Below, one piece after another: positions 42,432 to 53,549 of a stretch of DNA of 64,000 nucleotides. The translations under genes were made by a program, and so were the position numbers. The DNA lies in the NCBI GenBank assembly GCA_951213105.1, contig OX578150.1, positions 24,618,022-24,682,021 on the forward strand, given 5' to 3'. Below the pieces are notes generated by a model. The model saw nothing but the letters and a program-made list of their open reading frames with translations, made no database searches and was not told where the DNA came from. This DNA comes from Amaurobius ferox (taxonomy: Eukaryota; Arthropoda; Arachnida; Araneae; Amaurobiidae). Position 1 is the stretch's first letter; the number at the start of each line of letters is the position of its first letter.

Positions 42432-45400
42432 CATACCTGCCAACTTTTACGCATTTTAACTGCTGTTTACGCATTTATTGCTATATTTTACGCATTTCCG
42501 TATTTACCTTATATACTCGCATATAAGTCGAGAAATTTGTGATAAAAAATAACCTCAAAAACAAAAATCGTAAGTCTAAGAATCCTTTCTTCCGGCGAGA
42601 CAATCCCTCTTAAAACGATGCTGTAGTAATTACACAATCACGCACTTCAAAATTCTCCTATGAGTCACTGCCCTCCCGACTACCGAGGTATCAACGCGTC
42701 ATCAGAAAATATGCATATATTTTCGTTCGATGTTTATCTCTCGCTGGCTTCTCGGATTACGGCCGATCATTTTTGATAATTCTGTATCACGGGTTGTAGT
42801 GGTTTTTTTTTTTTGTTGTTGTTTATTGAAGAGAGTATCTAATAACAACTGTGTTGGGGGTTAACGAAAAAATCAGCTCAAATAAAGTGCGGAAGCCAGA
42901 TATTGTTTTGATTACGCAGTGGAAATCAATCTAACCGATGGTGCCACTAATCATCAGAATGTTCTTTTGACAAGGGGAATTCCCCTTCTCGGAAGTGGGA
43001 AGTACCTTGGAAAGTTTTTCACATGTGGTTGTACGCGTTTCGTATCGTTTTTGCCTGTGTAAAGTCTTTTTCATGAAACTCTTGTTTGGGATGGCTCTTA
43101 GTAAAGGTAAAACATATTTTCAATCATTCAAGGAGAGTTATTCTGAAGATTTTCCTTTCATAAAGGCATCAAGAAAAGGCGAAAAATTTGCCTTTTGTGA
43201 ATTATGTCTGTGTGACTTTATGATTTCACATGCTGGAAAGTATGACATTTCTCGCCATGTAAAATCGGAAAAACATTTAAAATTTGTTAAATGTCGTAAC
43301 AACAACGTCAAACTTGATAATCTTTTCAAAAGTGACACTCAGTCTAGCGTTATTCGAGCAGAATTGCTCTTTACTGCTTTTCTAGTGGAACATAACGTGC
43401 CTCTTGCTGCTGCCAATCATGCTGGTCCACTATTCCGGAAAATGTTTCCTAAGTGTGATATTGCCAAGCAGTATGGATCCGCAAGAACAAAGACGACTGC
43501 CTTAGTCAAAGAAATAGCATCAAATCAAATTGAAGGTCTAATAAAGCAGATACAACTTGGCCCATTTTCTGCAGCCTGTGATGGCGGCAATGATACGGAC
43601 AATAAGTTATATCCTATTGTTGTAAGTTTTTTTAACCCAGTTGAAGGTTTAATTAAAAATAATCTCCTCTCAATACCGAATTTAAAAGGAGATGCAACTG
43701 GAGAAAACATAAGTATATTAATTTTAAATGAATTTCAAAGAGTAAAGGTGCCTCCTGAGAATTGCATAGCATTCATGGCAGATAATGCTTCAGTTATGCA
43801 AGGCAAAAAAAAGGGAGTTGTTGCATTTTTAAAACGTAAACAGGAAAATTTAATAGCCATGGGCTGTTCTTGCCACTTAGTGAATCTTGCATCTGAAAAA
43901 GGTGCTGCTGCTTTACCAGTTAAAGTAGATGAATTTCTTGTTGACATTTATTATTTCTTAAATAAAAGTGCAAAAAGAAAGGAAACTTTAAAACATTTCC
44001 AGGCATTGTATGACAAGGAGGCTCAAAAAATTCTAAAACATGTCTGCACTCGTTGGCTTTCTCTTGGTCGAAGTTTGACTCGTCTCATTTATCAGTGGGA
44101 TCCTCTATTAAGTTTTTTTAAAGATATAGTCAGAGCTCAAGCATGTAGAGTATCTTTTGGCTTGTCAACTTATCAGATTCTGAAACAAAATTCAAATGAT
44201 TCTTCAAAAATAAATACTGTAAAAAATGCTTCTACATCTTCTAAAAGGAAAATAGATAGCACCAGTGCTGACATTGAAAATCCATCTAAAAGGGAAGTCA
44301 CAGGAGAAGGGTGTAAAAAAAGGATGCAAAAGGTATCAAAAGTTCTAAGTAGGGAAGAACATATATTTATGTTTCTGTCTTCGACAGAAAACAAAGCTTA
44401 CTGCCTATTCTTGTTAAATGTCATACCAACATTTGAAAAAATAAACACATTATTACAGTGTGCATCTCCACTTATACACAAGCTAAGAGAGATTTATCTT
44501 GAACTATTAAAAGCACTATTTTGTAAGTTCTTAAAACCTTCTGCTGTCATAAATAAAAATCTATTAAAGATTAATTACCACACAAAAGAAAACCAAAAGG
44601 AATTAAAAGACATCACTGTTGGAAGTTCAACTATCGAAGAAATTTCAAAATTATGTGACGAAAGTAAGAAAACTTTCTTTTGCAACATCTTGAAATATTA
44701 CATAGTCTCTTGTGACTATATTATCAATAAGTTTCCTGTTAATGACGAAATTTTAAAACATGCTGAAGTGGCAGACTTAACAAAAATTGAAAATTCAAAA
44801 TTTTCCAGTATAACCTTTTTCGTAAAGTTGTTTCTTTGTCTCCTGAAACCAAAACCTGGTCAATTCAATGAGGCCATTGATGAACTTGAAAACCAGTTTT
44901 GTTCTCTGCAGATTGAAGATCTTTCTGCTGTTTTAAACAGTCAGCACCGTATTGACACTCAGTGGGTTGCAATTGGAAAAATTGTCGGAGCCAATGGACT
45001 TCCAAAATATAAAGAACTGTCAGATGTAATTTTATCTATTTTACTTATTCCTCACAGTAATGCTGACTGTGAACGAATATTTAGCGTTGTTAAGAAAAAT
45101 AGGACTGTGTTTAGTACAGGATTAAGTAATGAAACTTTAGAAAGTCTGCTTATTCTAAAGACTCAAAACTCCAAATCATGTTATCAGCATGTTTTCAGTG
45201 AAGACATGCTAAGCAAAGCAAAAAAGGCTACAGCTGCATCCTTGTAAACTGTACTTTATAAACTAGTTTGAAATAAATTTTTATAAGTAAATACTTTTAT
45301 GAATTTAATGTGAAATCTAAAAATATTTAAAAGTATATGCATTTATTATTGCAAATATATGCATTTATTCTTGTTAAAAGTGGTACTTGTACTTAGTTAA

Positions 45401-45500
45401 ATTCATTAGAAATGTCGTTTGCGCGTGTAGTTTAAAAAAATCATAAATGTCATTCACGCAAAATTTTACACATTCCAACTTTCCCAGGTTGGCAGGTATG
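42432..45500 (+). mobile_element. hAT DNA transposon, complete, intact transposase
   Basis: A 3069-base element with perfect 13-base terminal inverted repeats CATACCTGCCAAC (42432-42444) and GTTGGCAGGTATG (45488-45500). The sequence GGTTAT lies on both sides (42426-42431 and 45501-45506), a 6-base duplication. TTTACGCATTT words recur just inside the left end, and ATGCATTTATT words inside the right end, as expected for transposase-binding subterminal repeats. Confidence 0.92.
43091..45247 (+). CDS. hAT transposase, intact
   Basis: A 718-residue cut-and-paste transposase. I chose the ATG at 43091 (MALSKGKTYF); the open frame extends upstream only through non-ATG codons and a second ATG at 43067. 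A BED-type finger lies at about 35-62 (FCELCLCDF..DISRHVKSEKH). The RNase H-like catalytic core has ACDGGND near 161 (first Asp) and MADNAS near 228 (second Asp), with CHLVNLAS and CTRWLSLG in the following helices. A Lys/Ser-rich insert lies near 370-420. The C-terminal dimerisation block NADCERIFSVVKKNR is near 657 and carries the catalytic Glu. No stop or frameshift is seen. With clean ends it is the best candidate for a recently mobile gene in the window. An alternative is a conserved non-mobile copy, which the repeat context makes unlikely. Confidence 0.92.
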   Translation: MALSKGKTYFQSFKESYSEDFPFIKASRKGEKFAFCELCLCDFMISHAGKYDISRHVKSEKHLKFVKCRNNNVKLDNLFKSDTQSSVIRAELLFTAFLVEHNVPLAAANHAGPLFRKMFPKCDIAKQYGSARTKTTALVKEIASNQIEGLIKQIQLGPFSAACDGGNDTDNKLYPIVVSFFNPVEGLIKNNLLSIPNLKGDATGENISILILNEFQRVKVPPENCIAFMADNASVMQGKKKGVVAFLKRKQENLIAMGCSCHLVNLASEKGAAALPVKVDEFLVDIYYFLNKSAKRKETLKHFQALYDKEAQKILKHVCTRWLSLGRSLTRLIYQWDPLLSFFKDIVRAQACRVSFGLSTYQILKQNSNDSSKINTVKNASTSSKRKIDSTSADIENPSKREVTGEGCKKRMQKVSKVLSREEHIFMFLSSTENKAYCLFLLNVIPTFEKINTLLQCASPLIHKLREIYLELLKALFCKFLKPSAVINKNLLKINYHTKENQKELKDITVGSSTIEEISKLCDESKKTFFCNILKYYIVSCDYIINKFPVNDEILKHAEVADLTKIENSKFSSITFFVKLFLCLLKPKPGQFNEAIDELENQFCSLQIEDLSAVLNSQHRIDTQWVAIGKIVGANGLPKYKELSDVILSILLIPHSNADCERIFSVVKKNRTVFSTGLSNETLESLLILKTQNSKSCYQHVFSEDMLSKAKKATAASL

Positions 45501-46508
45501 GGTTATATCCGAACCAGACCTTATATATGTACCTGAAACTGAAATCCTTGACAATCTTAAAGACCAAAAAGTTAGCTCTGTGCGACGAATCACTGTTAGA
45601 CGAGATGGAACAATGTTTCCAACAAAACATATTATACTGACTTTTGACACTCCAGTCTTACCTAAACATTTAAAAGTAGCTTACCTCAGATGCCAAGTAC
45701 GTCCATATGTGCCAAACCCATTAAGATGCTTCAACTGTCAGAGATTTGGACATCCAAAAACTTCCTGTCGTGCTCCTAAAGTGGTGTGTGCACGCTGTGC
45801 AGAACACGGACATGACAGTGAGGGATGTACATCTACTCCAAAATGTGTCAATTGCGAGGCTGATCATCCATCTTATGCCCGCTCATGTCCAAAATGGGTT
45901 TTTGAGAAAGAAATCCAAACTTTAAAAACATCCAGTAATATTACTTACCCGGAAGCACGTAAACTGATTGAAGCAAGAACACCAAAAATAGGAATATCAT
46001 ACTCATCTGTTGTCAGAAACAGGCAAACAAAATCTGCTAGCATACAAACTGAATTTTCATCAGTAGGCACACAAATCGAACCTGACTTAAACTTTATGCA
46101 AATAATCCATAACCAACAAACTAACGAAACAAAACCTATCCCTTCTGTAAACACTGCTGTTTCAAGTACTAAACAAAAGCAAAAAACTTCAATCCCATTA
46201 GCCAATTTCAGACCTGCTTTCACACAACAAAAAACTGCAGTAGTAAGTACCAGTGGGAAAAAAGGAGTCAATACTTTAGAAGAGAAAACAAAGTCAAACA
46301 AAAAACATAAATTAAAGAATACCAAAGACAGTCCTTTGGAAAAAATATCATTCAAAAAAACAAACATACAAGAAAATCATAGCCAAAATGATGACGAAGT
46401 ACAACTGTGTGCTTCCGAGGATGAAGGGATGATAACAGATGTGTCATCCTCTTCGTCTACTGGGAAAAAAGAGACCACCTCCCATCGGTCCAAGAAAAAA
46501 ACCTGAAT

Positions 46509-49500
46509 ATGGCTTTTTTACTATCTTGGAATTGCCGAGGGTTGCAGAACAAGTCGGTGGAGACCAAGAATTTAATTAATACTTTCCATCCTATTTGTAT
46601 TTGCCTTCAAGAGACTATGCTAAAATCTAGCAGTAATTTTAATATTAAAAATTTTAATTGTATCCGTAAAGATTTTAATATGAACAGTAGAGTATCTGGG
46701 GGAGTTGCTTTGTTAGTCTCACAAGACTACCCTTCTTCTGTATTACAACTCGCCACAAATCTACAAACTGTTGCTGTTCGGATCCATGTAAATAGATTGA
46801 TTACAGTATGCTGTATTTACTTACCACCAAATGATCACATAAGTTCTAGAGAACTTGATAATTTGATTCGCCAACTTCCTGCACCATTTGTGATACTCGG
46901 TGACTTTAATGGCCACAATCCCCTTTGGGGAAGTCTAGACACAAATTGCAGAGGACAACAATTGAGCAATGTGTCAGTGATCACAGCTTATGCATTTTTA
47001 ACAATAATGAATTCACCTATTTTCACCAACCTAGTAAGACTTTTCACAGTATTGACCTTGCCATCTGTTCACCCTCTCTCTTTCCTTACTGAAACTTTAC
47101 AGTTGATAAAGATCTTCACAATAGTGACCACTACCCTATCATTCTCTCTAACAGTCAATTCAGATGGACTATAAAACAATCTCAATACATATTTTCAAAA
47201 GCTGATTGGGCGAAGTTTACTTCCCTAGCCCTGATCACGGATGAAGCTGTTCAAAGCACTGACATTGATACAGCTGTAGAAAATGTGACAGGTGTTCTTA
47301 TAGAGGCTGCTGATGCTGCAATTCCAAAACGTACAGGTAATATATCTAAGCATCGCTTCCCTTGGTGGAATGAGGAATGTCGTGAGGCTTATAAAAAGCA
47401 AAAGAAAGCTTGGTCAATTTTCAGGAAGTCTCCTACCACTGAAAACCTAACTGCATTTAAACATGCAAAAGCTTTTGCTCGCAGGATACGCAGAAGAAGG
47501 CAGAAAGAGTCATGGGAAAAATATGTTAGTGAAATAACATCTTCCACTTCTAGTAAAATTGTATGGGAGAAAGTCAAAAAGTGTACAGGGAATTATAGTA
47601 ATCACTCCATAGCCATTCTAAATCATAATAGCACAACTATAAGTTCGCCATATGAGATTGCAAATGAAATTGCCAAAGAATTTGCAAATATTTCAAATGC
47701 ATCAAATTACTCTGAACCGTTTTTAAAACACAAACTTCAGTCTGAAAATAAACCTATTGTTTTCCCAGAAGCTAGAAACTTACCTTATAACATGCACTTT
47801 ACAATGTCAGAGTTGGTGACTGTTTTGTCCCAAACACACAGAACTTGCAGTGGACCTGATAAAATTAGCTATCTCATGCTTAAACACCTCTCCCATTACT
47901 CCTAATTGAACCTCTTATACCTGTTTAACAGAATTTGGCATGAACATAAATTCCCTAGGTCATGGCAAAGAGCCATCACAATTCCCATTTTAAAACCAGG
48001 TAAGGACCCTCAAAGCCCTTTAAGTTATCGGCCTATAGCTCTCACAAGCTGTGTATGTAAACTTCTAGAAAAAATGGTTAATGCCAGGCTTATACACTTT
48101 TTAGAGAGTAACAAATTATTCTCACCCCACCAAAGTGGCTTTCGTCGAGGTAGATCTACCATTGATAATCTTACCTCATTAGAATTTCAAATTAGGACTG
48201 CCTTTCTTAGGAGAAATCATTTAGTCTCAATTTTTTTTGATATTGACAAAGCCTATAATCGAACATGGCGCTACGCTATTATTAAGGACATTTATGATTT
48301 TAATCTAAAAGGTAATCTTCCTATTTTTATTCAAAACTTTTTATCACACAGGACATTCCAAGTGCGCATTGGTTCAACACTCTCACGCACACACGTACAA
48401 GAGGAGGGTGTGCCACAAGGAAGTGTCTTGAGTGTGACACTCTTTAATATAATAATAAATAGTATTTTAAACAGTTTGCCAGTGTCTGTCCATAAAAGTC
48501 TGTATGTGGATGATCTGCAAGTTGCCTACCAAGCTCACGATATGCGTACTGTGGAAAGACAATGTCAAGCCGCCATAAATAACATCTTACGATGGGCAAG
48601 TGTGAATGGGTACGGGTTTTCCACTCAAAAGACTTGTGTTCATTTCACCAGAAAACGTGGTATCCACTCACCCCCAGAAATCTTTATGGGAGGTGTAAAG
48701 ATTGCTGTAGTAGAGGAAATAAAATTTCTAGGGGTTTGGTTCGATAAAAAGCTGACTTTCTTGCCCCACATCCAGAAACTGCGAAATAAATGTGAGAAAG
48801 CTCTTAACATCTTAAAAGTCCTCTCAAATACTAAATGGGGTGCAGATCTTACTTCCATGTTTCGCATCTACAGAGCTGTTATTCGGTCAAAACTAGATTA
48901 TGGTTGTTCTGTGTATGGATCAGCATGAACACCAGTGCTAAAAAAGCTTGATCCAATTCACCATAAGGCATTACGTATATGCTCAGGAGCCTTTAGGACA
49001 TCTCCAGTTCAAAGCATATATGCTGTCTCTAATGAGCCATGTTTACAATTAAGGCGTGAACAGCTGGCACTGAATTATTATTTTCGTATCATGTCCGTAC
49101 ATAACCATCCGTTACAACGTGCATTCCTTGATGATCATTATGATCGACTGTATGACCACAGACCTTCATGCATTCCTATTTTTGGCAAGCGGATACGCAA
49201 TATAGTAGAAACTACCCCTTTAGTAGAGCTTTATGTTCGAAAAACAAAGTTTTTTGAAACCCCTCCATGGTATGTTAATAATTTCTCTTTTCTCAACCCT
49301 TTTTACAATTTTACAAAGACTAACACCAACCCGGCTATTTATGTGCAATTGTTTGGAGAACATAGGAATCTGTATAAAGAGTTTACTTCTGTTTTTACAG
49401 ATGGTTCCAAAGCAGGAGATTACGTTGGTTTAGCTTATGTTTGCAACAATACTATAAAGTCTTATAAACTACATGCATCTTGCTCTATTTTTACAGCTGA

Positions 49501-50182
49501 GATTATGGCTATTTACCAGTCCCTAATCTTCATCTCTTATCAAAAGTCCAAAAAACACATTATATATACTGACTCATTGAGTTCATTACAGATTTTATCA
49601 TCGAAGAGAGCTATGAATTACCACATTACCTCTGATATCCTTAAGTATGAGCATCGTCTGAAGGGGCAAGGATACCATACTAAATTCTGTTGGGTCCCAA
49701 GACATGTTGGCATCAAAGGAAATGAGTTAGCAGACATTGCTGCTAAATCAGCTACTCAAACTTTGAATCTGACTATCCCTTTAACTGACATCAAACAATT
49801 TGTTCTCAAAAATATTCATGACAAATGGCAGTCGTCCTGGAATCAGCAATCTGATAATAAGTTGCACGAGATAAAGCCCTTAGTACAAAAATGGACTAGT
49901 TTGCAATGTAGGAAACTGGATGTAATTTTAACTCGTTTGCTTATTGGTCACACTCGTTTTACTCACAGGCATTTACTTTTAGGAGAAATTGAACCCCTTT
50001 GTAATGTTTGTCAAACCGCAGCGAATGTAAAACATATTCTAATTACTTGTCCTGAATATAAACAGTTTCGTTTTAAACATTTTAAAACGTATACTTTAAC
50101 TTTGACGGAATTGATTGGAGAAAATCCTCATTCAGGGATTTTTCCTTTCTTATTAGACATCGGTTTTTACCATCATATTTAA
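46509..50182 (+). pseudogene. LINE ORF2 (APE endonuclease, RT, RNase H), four lesions
   Basis: ORF2 starts at ATG 46509, two bases after the ORF1 stop. The endonuclease domain has SWNCRGLQ, CLQET and LGDFNGHNPLWG (46520-46930), then a frameshift near 46955-46965 and a TGA near 47099. The connecting region includes the FPWWNEEC motif, with a TAA at 47903. The RT follows (IPILKPGKDP..SYRPIALTS, FFDIDKAYN, GVPQGSVLSVTLFN, YVDDLQ), then a TGA at 48926-48928. The rest (48935-50182) has RNase H with TDGSKAG, TAEIMA, YTDSLSS and ELADIAA, so all four acidic residues are present, and a C-terminal Cys/His motif (CNVCQTA..HILITC). The second Asp of the usual AYD is Asn (DKAYN). Confidence 0.92.
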
Positions 50183-50392
50183 ATTCACTTCCTATCACCT
50201 TTTAGACATTTTTCATCTTGTTTCCATCATTATCCTTCTTGCATTGTCTTGTTTTAGTCATACACTCTTTTGGATTATACACTTGTTTTTATTCTTTATA
50301 TTTATCTGTATTTAATACCATATGTCAGGCGCAGCTTATCCTCTTTGGATCTTGTGCCAAAAATCCTTAATCAACCAACCAACCAACCAACC

Positions 50393-50405
50393 ATACCATG
50401 ATTTA
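50393..50405. repeat. Right target-site duplication of the I-like LINE
   Basis: ATACCATGATTTA, identical to 41317-41329. Confidence 0.92.
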
Positions 50406-51850
50406 AAGTTGAGGGTTTTTACAGTACAAAAACACCCCAAAAATACATGTAATTCAACACATTTACAATGAAGAATTCTTATGTAAACCATATATAAGAT
50501 CACGTATCCTTACCCTTCAAAATCACAGTAAACACTCCAAAAATGTACCTGTATAAGAAAAGATTACACAATTATTTAATTTTTATTTTTAAATTTTAAT
50601 TTAAGACATTTTTATTATATGTTAAAGTTTTTATTTTTAATTTTTATTTTTAATGTTTAAATTTTAAGAGACATGTATAAAACCACTACATAAACATAAA
50701 GCACTACACAAGAACAATAAATATATTACGTGTACCTCCTCACAACAGTGTAACCACCTAATCATAAAGCATGTCACACAATTTTACGAGCCAACCTTTA
50801 CAGAAGAGAACACAATCCCCTAAAAATTTTTTATATAAGATTCATTTTATGTTATTTTATTTAAGTGACTACAGTTGCCTTGATGGCAAGATAAGCCCCG
50901 TTTTCAGGCCATAATAACAGTATGCACTCTTATGAACCACTACTACTGTTTGTTGGGAAGTTCATTCATGGCGGTAAAGGGCACATACTATTATTTTGTC
51001 CTGAAGTAAGGGCTTATGTCTTCGAAACAATTGTAGTCACCTAACTGAAATATGCTTTCTTTTTTCAAGGAGGACTTGTAAGTTAAAATCTTAATCAACT
51101 TTGTGAATCTTTTGTATAACTTTATCTTATTGTGCCCTCCTCCCCTTGAGATTTTGACTCGGCGCCTATGTCGATACATGTTTAGCCAAATTTTATTTGC
51201 ACTTAAATTAAAAAATTAATGGTTTGTACCAAGCTTATATAAAACTGCAGCTGCACCTTTAGTTCTAGATAAACTGCCTACAAAGGCAGTTGCAAATTAA
51301 TGCTTATAAATAGTAAAAAATTTATAACCCATTACACTAGCATAACAGAGATTAAATTACTCTACTTTGAAAGTTAAAAACATAGAAATAGAGATGATTC
51401 AATAGGATTGTGAACTTTGAAAAATGTAATCACAGACACTTCGCGTTCAATGTGAAAATTAATTTACAAAAAAAATCTAAAACTTAAAATTTAATCAATT
51501 TAATAAATGTGATTTCCCGCACATAAAATCTTATCTTTATATCATAAACAATTTAAGTGCTGATTAACAACATTAACAGCAGCATTAAAATTGAGCCTTC
51601 AATAACAAATTTGGTCAAAATGGTCTGCTGTATGATTAATTTATACATAGAAAATTATATATATTGATTTCTAAAAAATTCCTACCCATAAGTTTTCGAC
51701 TTCAGCAACTTGTAACACATGATTATACTTCTGAAAAAGAGTTGCATTTCACTCAAAGAAATTTATTTTATCTTTAATTTAACTTTTTATTCTGTTTGAA
51801 AAGATGAAAGCTGAACTATGAACATTTAACACAAAAAGTTCCATTTACCT
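50406..51850. other. Upstream flank of Naiad copy 3, no gene seen
   Basis: By position this is the minus-strand upstream sequence of Naiad copy 3, displaced by the LINE. It is AT-rich. ATGGCGGTAAAGGG near 50968 resembles 36452. No coding motif is seen. Confidence 0.45.
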
Positions 51851-51854
51851 TATA

Positions 51855-52290
51855 TTCCAGCGTATTACGCGCACTTATAACACAAAAAATAAGGTCGGAA
51901 ATTACGAGGGAGCATTATGCGCCGGATATAAAAATGATAGCTGGAAAAATAAAGAAATCATGAGAATGAAAAAAAAGATTTGTACATATATATCAAAAAA
52001 CTTATATTCCAAAGAAATGACATACCTTATGAACTTTCATTATTGGATAACATGAAAAGTTCGTCATATTCGTCTTCCATTATATCTTCAGGCACATCAT
52101 CGAATTCTGTTTCATCTTCACCGTCACTGTTACTGCGATCCATTTATAAATAATCATCTTCCTTTCCATATAAATTATTAGATATACAACATTTTTTAAA
52201 TGACTTTTGAATTATGTCAGGTTTGATTTCATTCCATACTTTTATTATCCTCTCACACATTATTTCTAGACTGGCATGACGCCGAATCGA
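51855..52290 (-). pseudogene. Tigger/pogo transposase C-terminal fragment
   Basis: The minus strand reads RRHASLEIMCERIIKVWNEI, then IIQKSFKKCCISNNLYGKEDD, then a TAA and an acidic tail of 37 codons starting MDRSNSDGED. The W-x2-I..IxxSFKKCGISN..DGxEDD pattern is the C-terminal region of Tigger/pogo transposases. It is not the same copy as 843-2020. Sequence near 51860-51935 (GCGTATTACGCGCACTTATAAC, ATTATGCGCCGG) looks like a Tigger terminal region. The catalytic domain is absent, and a copia element lies immediately upstream (52534). Confidence 0.65.
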
Positions 52291-52533
52291 AGTCTATATA
52301 AATGAGCGGAATAATCCTGTACCATGGCACCTATTTGTCTCCCCCTCTTTGCTTGTGCTTGAGAGATGTAGTTCTAGAAGTATACTATTGTTCAAACGCC
52401 TGGCGAAATCCTTCGAATAAAGGATTTCAAAAGATAAGAGTATTGCACATGTATTTTTCAGGGTTTTCTGGTAAAAATTGGATGCACGTTATACGGCAAA
52501 TATGCCTAAAAATTGTAAAATGCAGTTTAAAAG

Positions 52534-53298
52534 TGTTGGAAATAATCAATACATCGCGATTCACGTTCCCGTGAACGGGCGTTTATGCAAATTTAATATG
52601 AACGACTCTTCCCGTTCACCGGCGTGAACCGTGACGTTTTTCAACATGAGGTTTCATGCAAATCAGTTCTCAATGCGTACGCATCTGATTTGCATATCCG
52701 GGGGCGTTTCCGGAACTGTCCATTCTCGGATATATAGGGCAGAGGTTTCTTGAAGCAAATGAGAAGGTCGATAGGTCGATCGAGATCAGACAGATCGATT
52801 AGATCGGATCAAACGTCTGAAGAAGTCAGACGAGATAGACACTGATGGTCTGATGCAGGCAGACAGAAATGTTTTTGACAGAAGTACTGCGGAATATCGT
52901 TTGACGACGGTGAATAGTCGAAACGGATGCAGATGTGGTCAGTTTGGACCAGCATGTATTGAACGTTAAATTTACTTACAAACGTTCGGAAGCCGCTTTA
53001 AATATTTTCCTGATGTTCTATCCTTTGGTTTCCCTTTGCCAAGTGTGATATCTTCGATGGTGGCTGAAATACACGCAAGTGATAGAGGTAGTATAGTAAC
53101 TTACTACCAAATGCTTCAAGGAATCTCTGTCTAGTCATTTACAACTGAAAATCTTTTGTACATAGTATATTTTTGATGTTTTACGGCATGGAAAATTACC
53201 AGGTACATGTAATATGCCGAGTTGTGTTTTTCACCAAATAAAGTGAACGAAGTTTTTCTTTAAAACTGGACTTGTGTACTTTCATAACCCAGCCAACA
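52534..53298 (+). repeat. copia 5' LTR
   Basis: 765 bases, TGTTGGAAATAATC..CCCAGCCAACA. GATATATAGGGCAG near 52730-52745 is a plausible TATA-type core promoter. Confidence 0.92.
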
Positions 53299-53549
53299 CT
53301 TATTGACTCTGACAGTGCGTGCTTTGCTATCTTCAAATTTTAAATTTTCCAAAAGAAACGGTTACGGGGCCAGTTCAATGCCCAATAGAGTCATAAGTAC
53401 AAGTATCTTTAAAGAAATCGTTCCAGTGTTCAGATGGGGGCCGCACATGGCACCATTTTGAAGTTCGTGTGAACAACGAAACGCAACAGTGTAAACGTAA
53501 ACAGTGTACAAGAACTTTTGCTTCTGCTTCTTCAAAACTACGAGTGGCC

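Larger units (their letters stand above)
42118..46506 (+). pseudogene. LINE ORF1 (RRM-like, three CCHC knuckles), split by hAT
   Basis: The nucleic-acid-binding protein that would coat LINE RNA. The first part runs from an ATG at 42118 to 42431 (KRIDGSFNNVSPFLIQKG..KKLRSGDLLVKV, an RRM-like fold by family). It resumes after the hAT at 45507. The second part has VRRITVRRDG, then three zinc knuckles (CFNCQRFGH, CARCAEHGH, CVNCEADH) at about 45729-45890, and a Lys/Ser-rich tail to 46506. The reading frame on both sides is exactly continuous once the hAT and one 6-base duplication are discounted. ORF1 therefore had no other lesion when the hAT landed. Confidence 0.9.
41330..50392 (+). mobile_element. 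I-superfamily LINE, 9 kb including a nested hAT
   Basis: A non-LTR retrotransposon bounded by a 13-base duplication. It starts CCCCTCAGGGG and has a 5' UTR of about 790 bases. ORF1 is split by a hAT element, and ORF2 has an endonuclease, RT and RNase H. The 3' UTR ends in a (CCAA)n tail at about 50370-50392. Without the hAT and its duplication it is about 6.0 kb. The presence of RNase H and the ORF1 layout suggest the I/Nimb group; the exact clade is inference. Confidence 0.92.
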
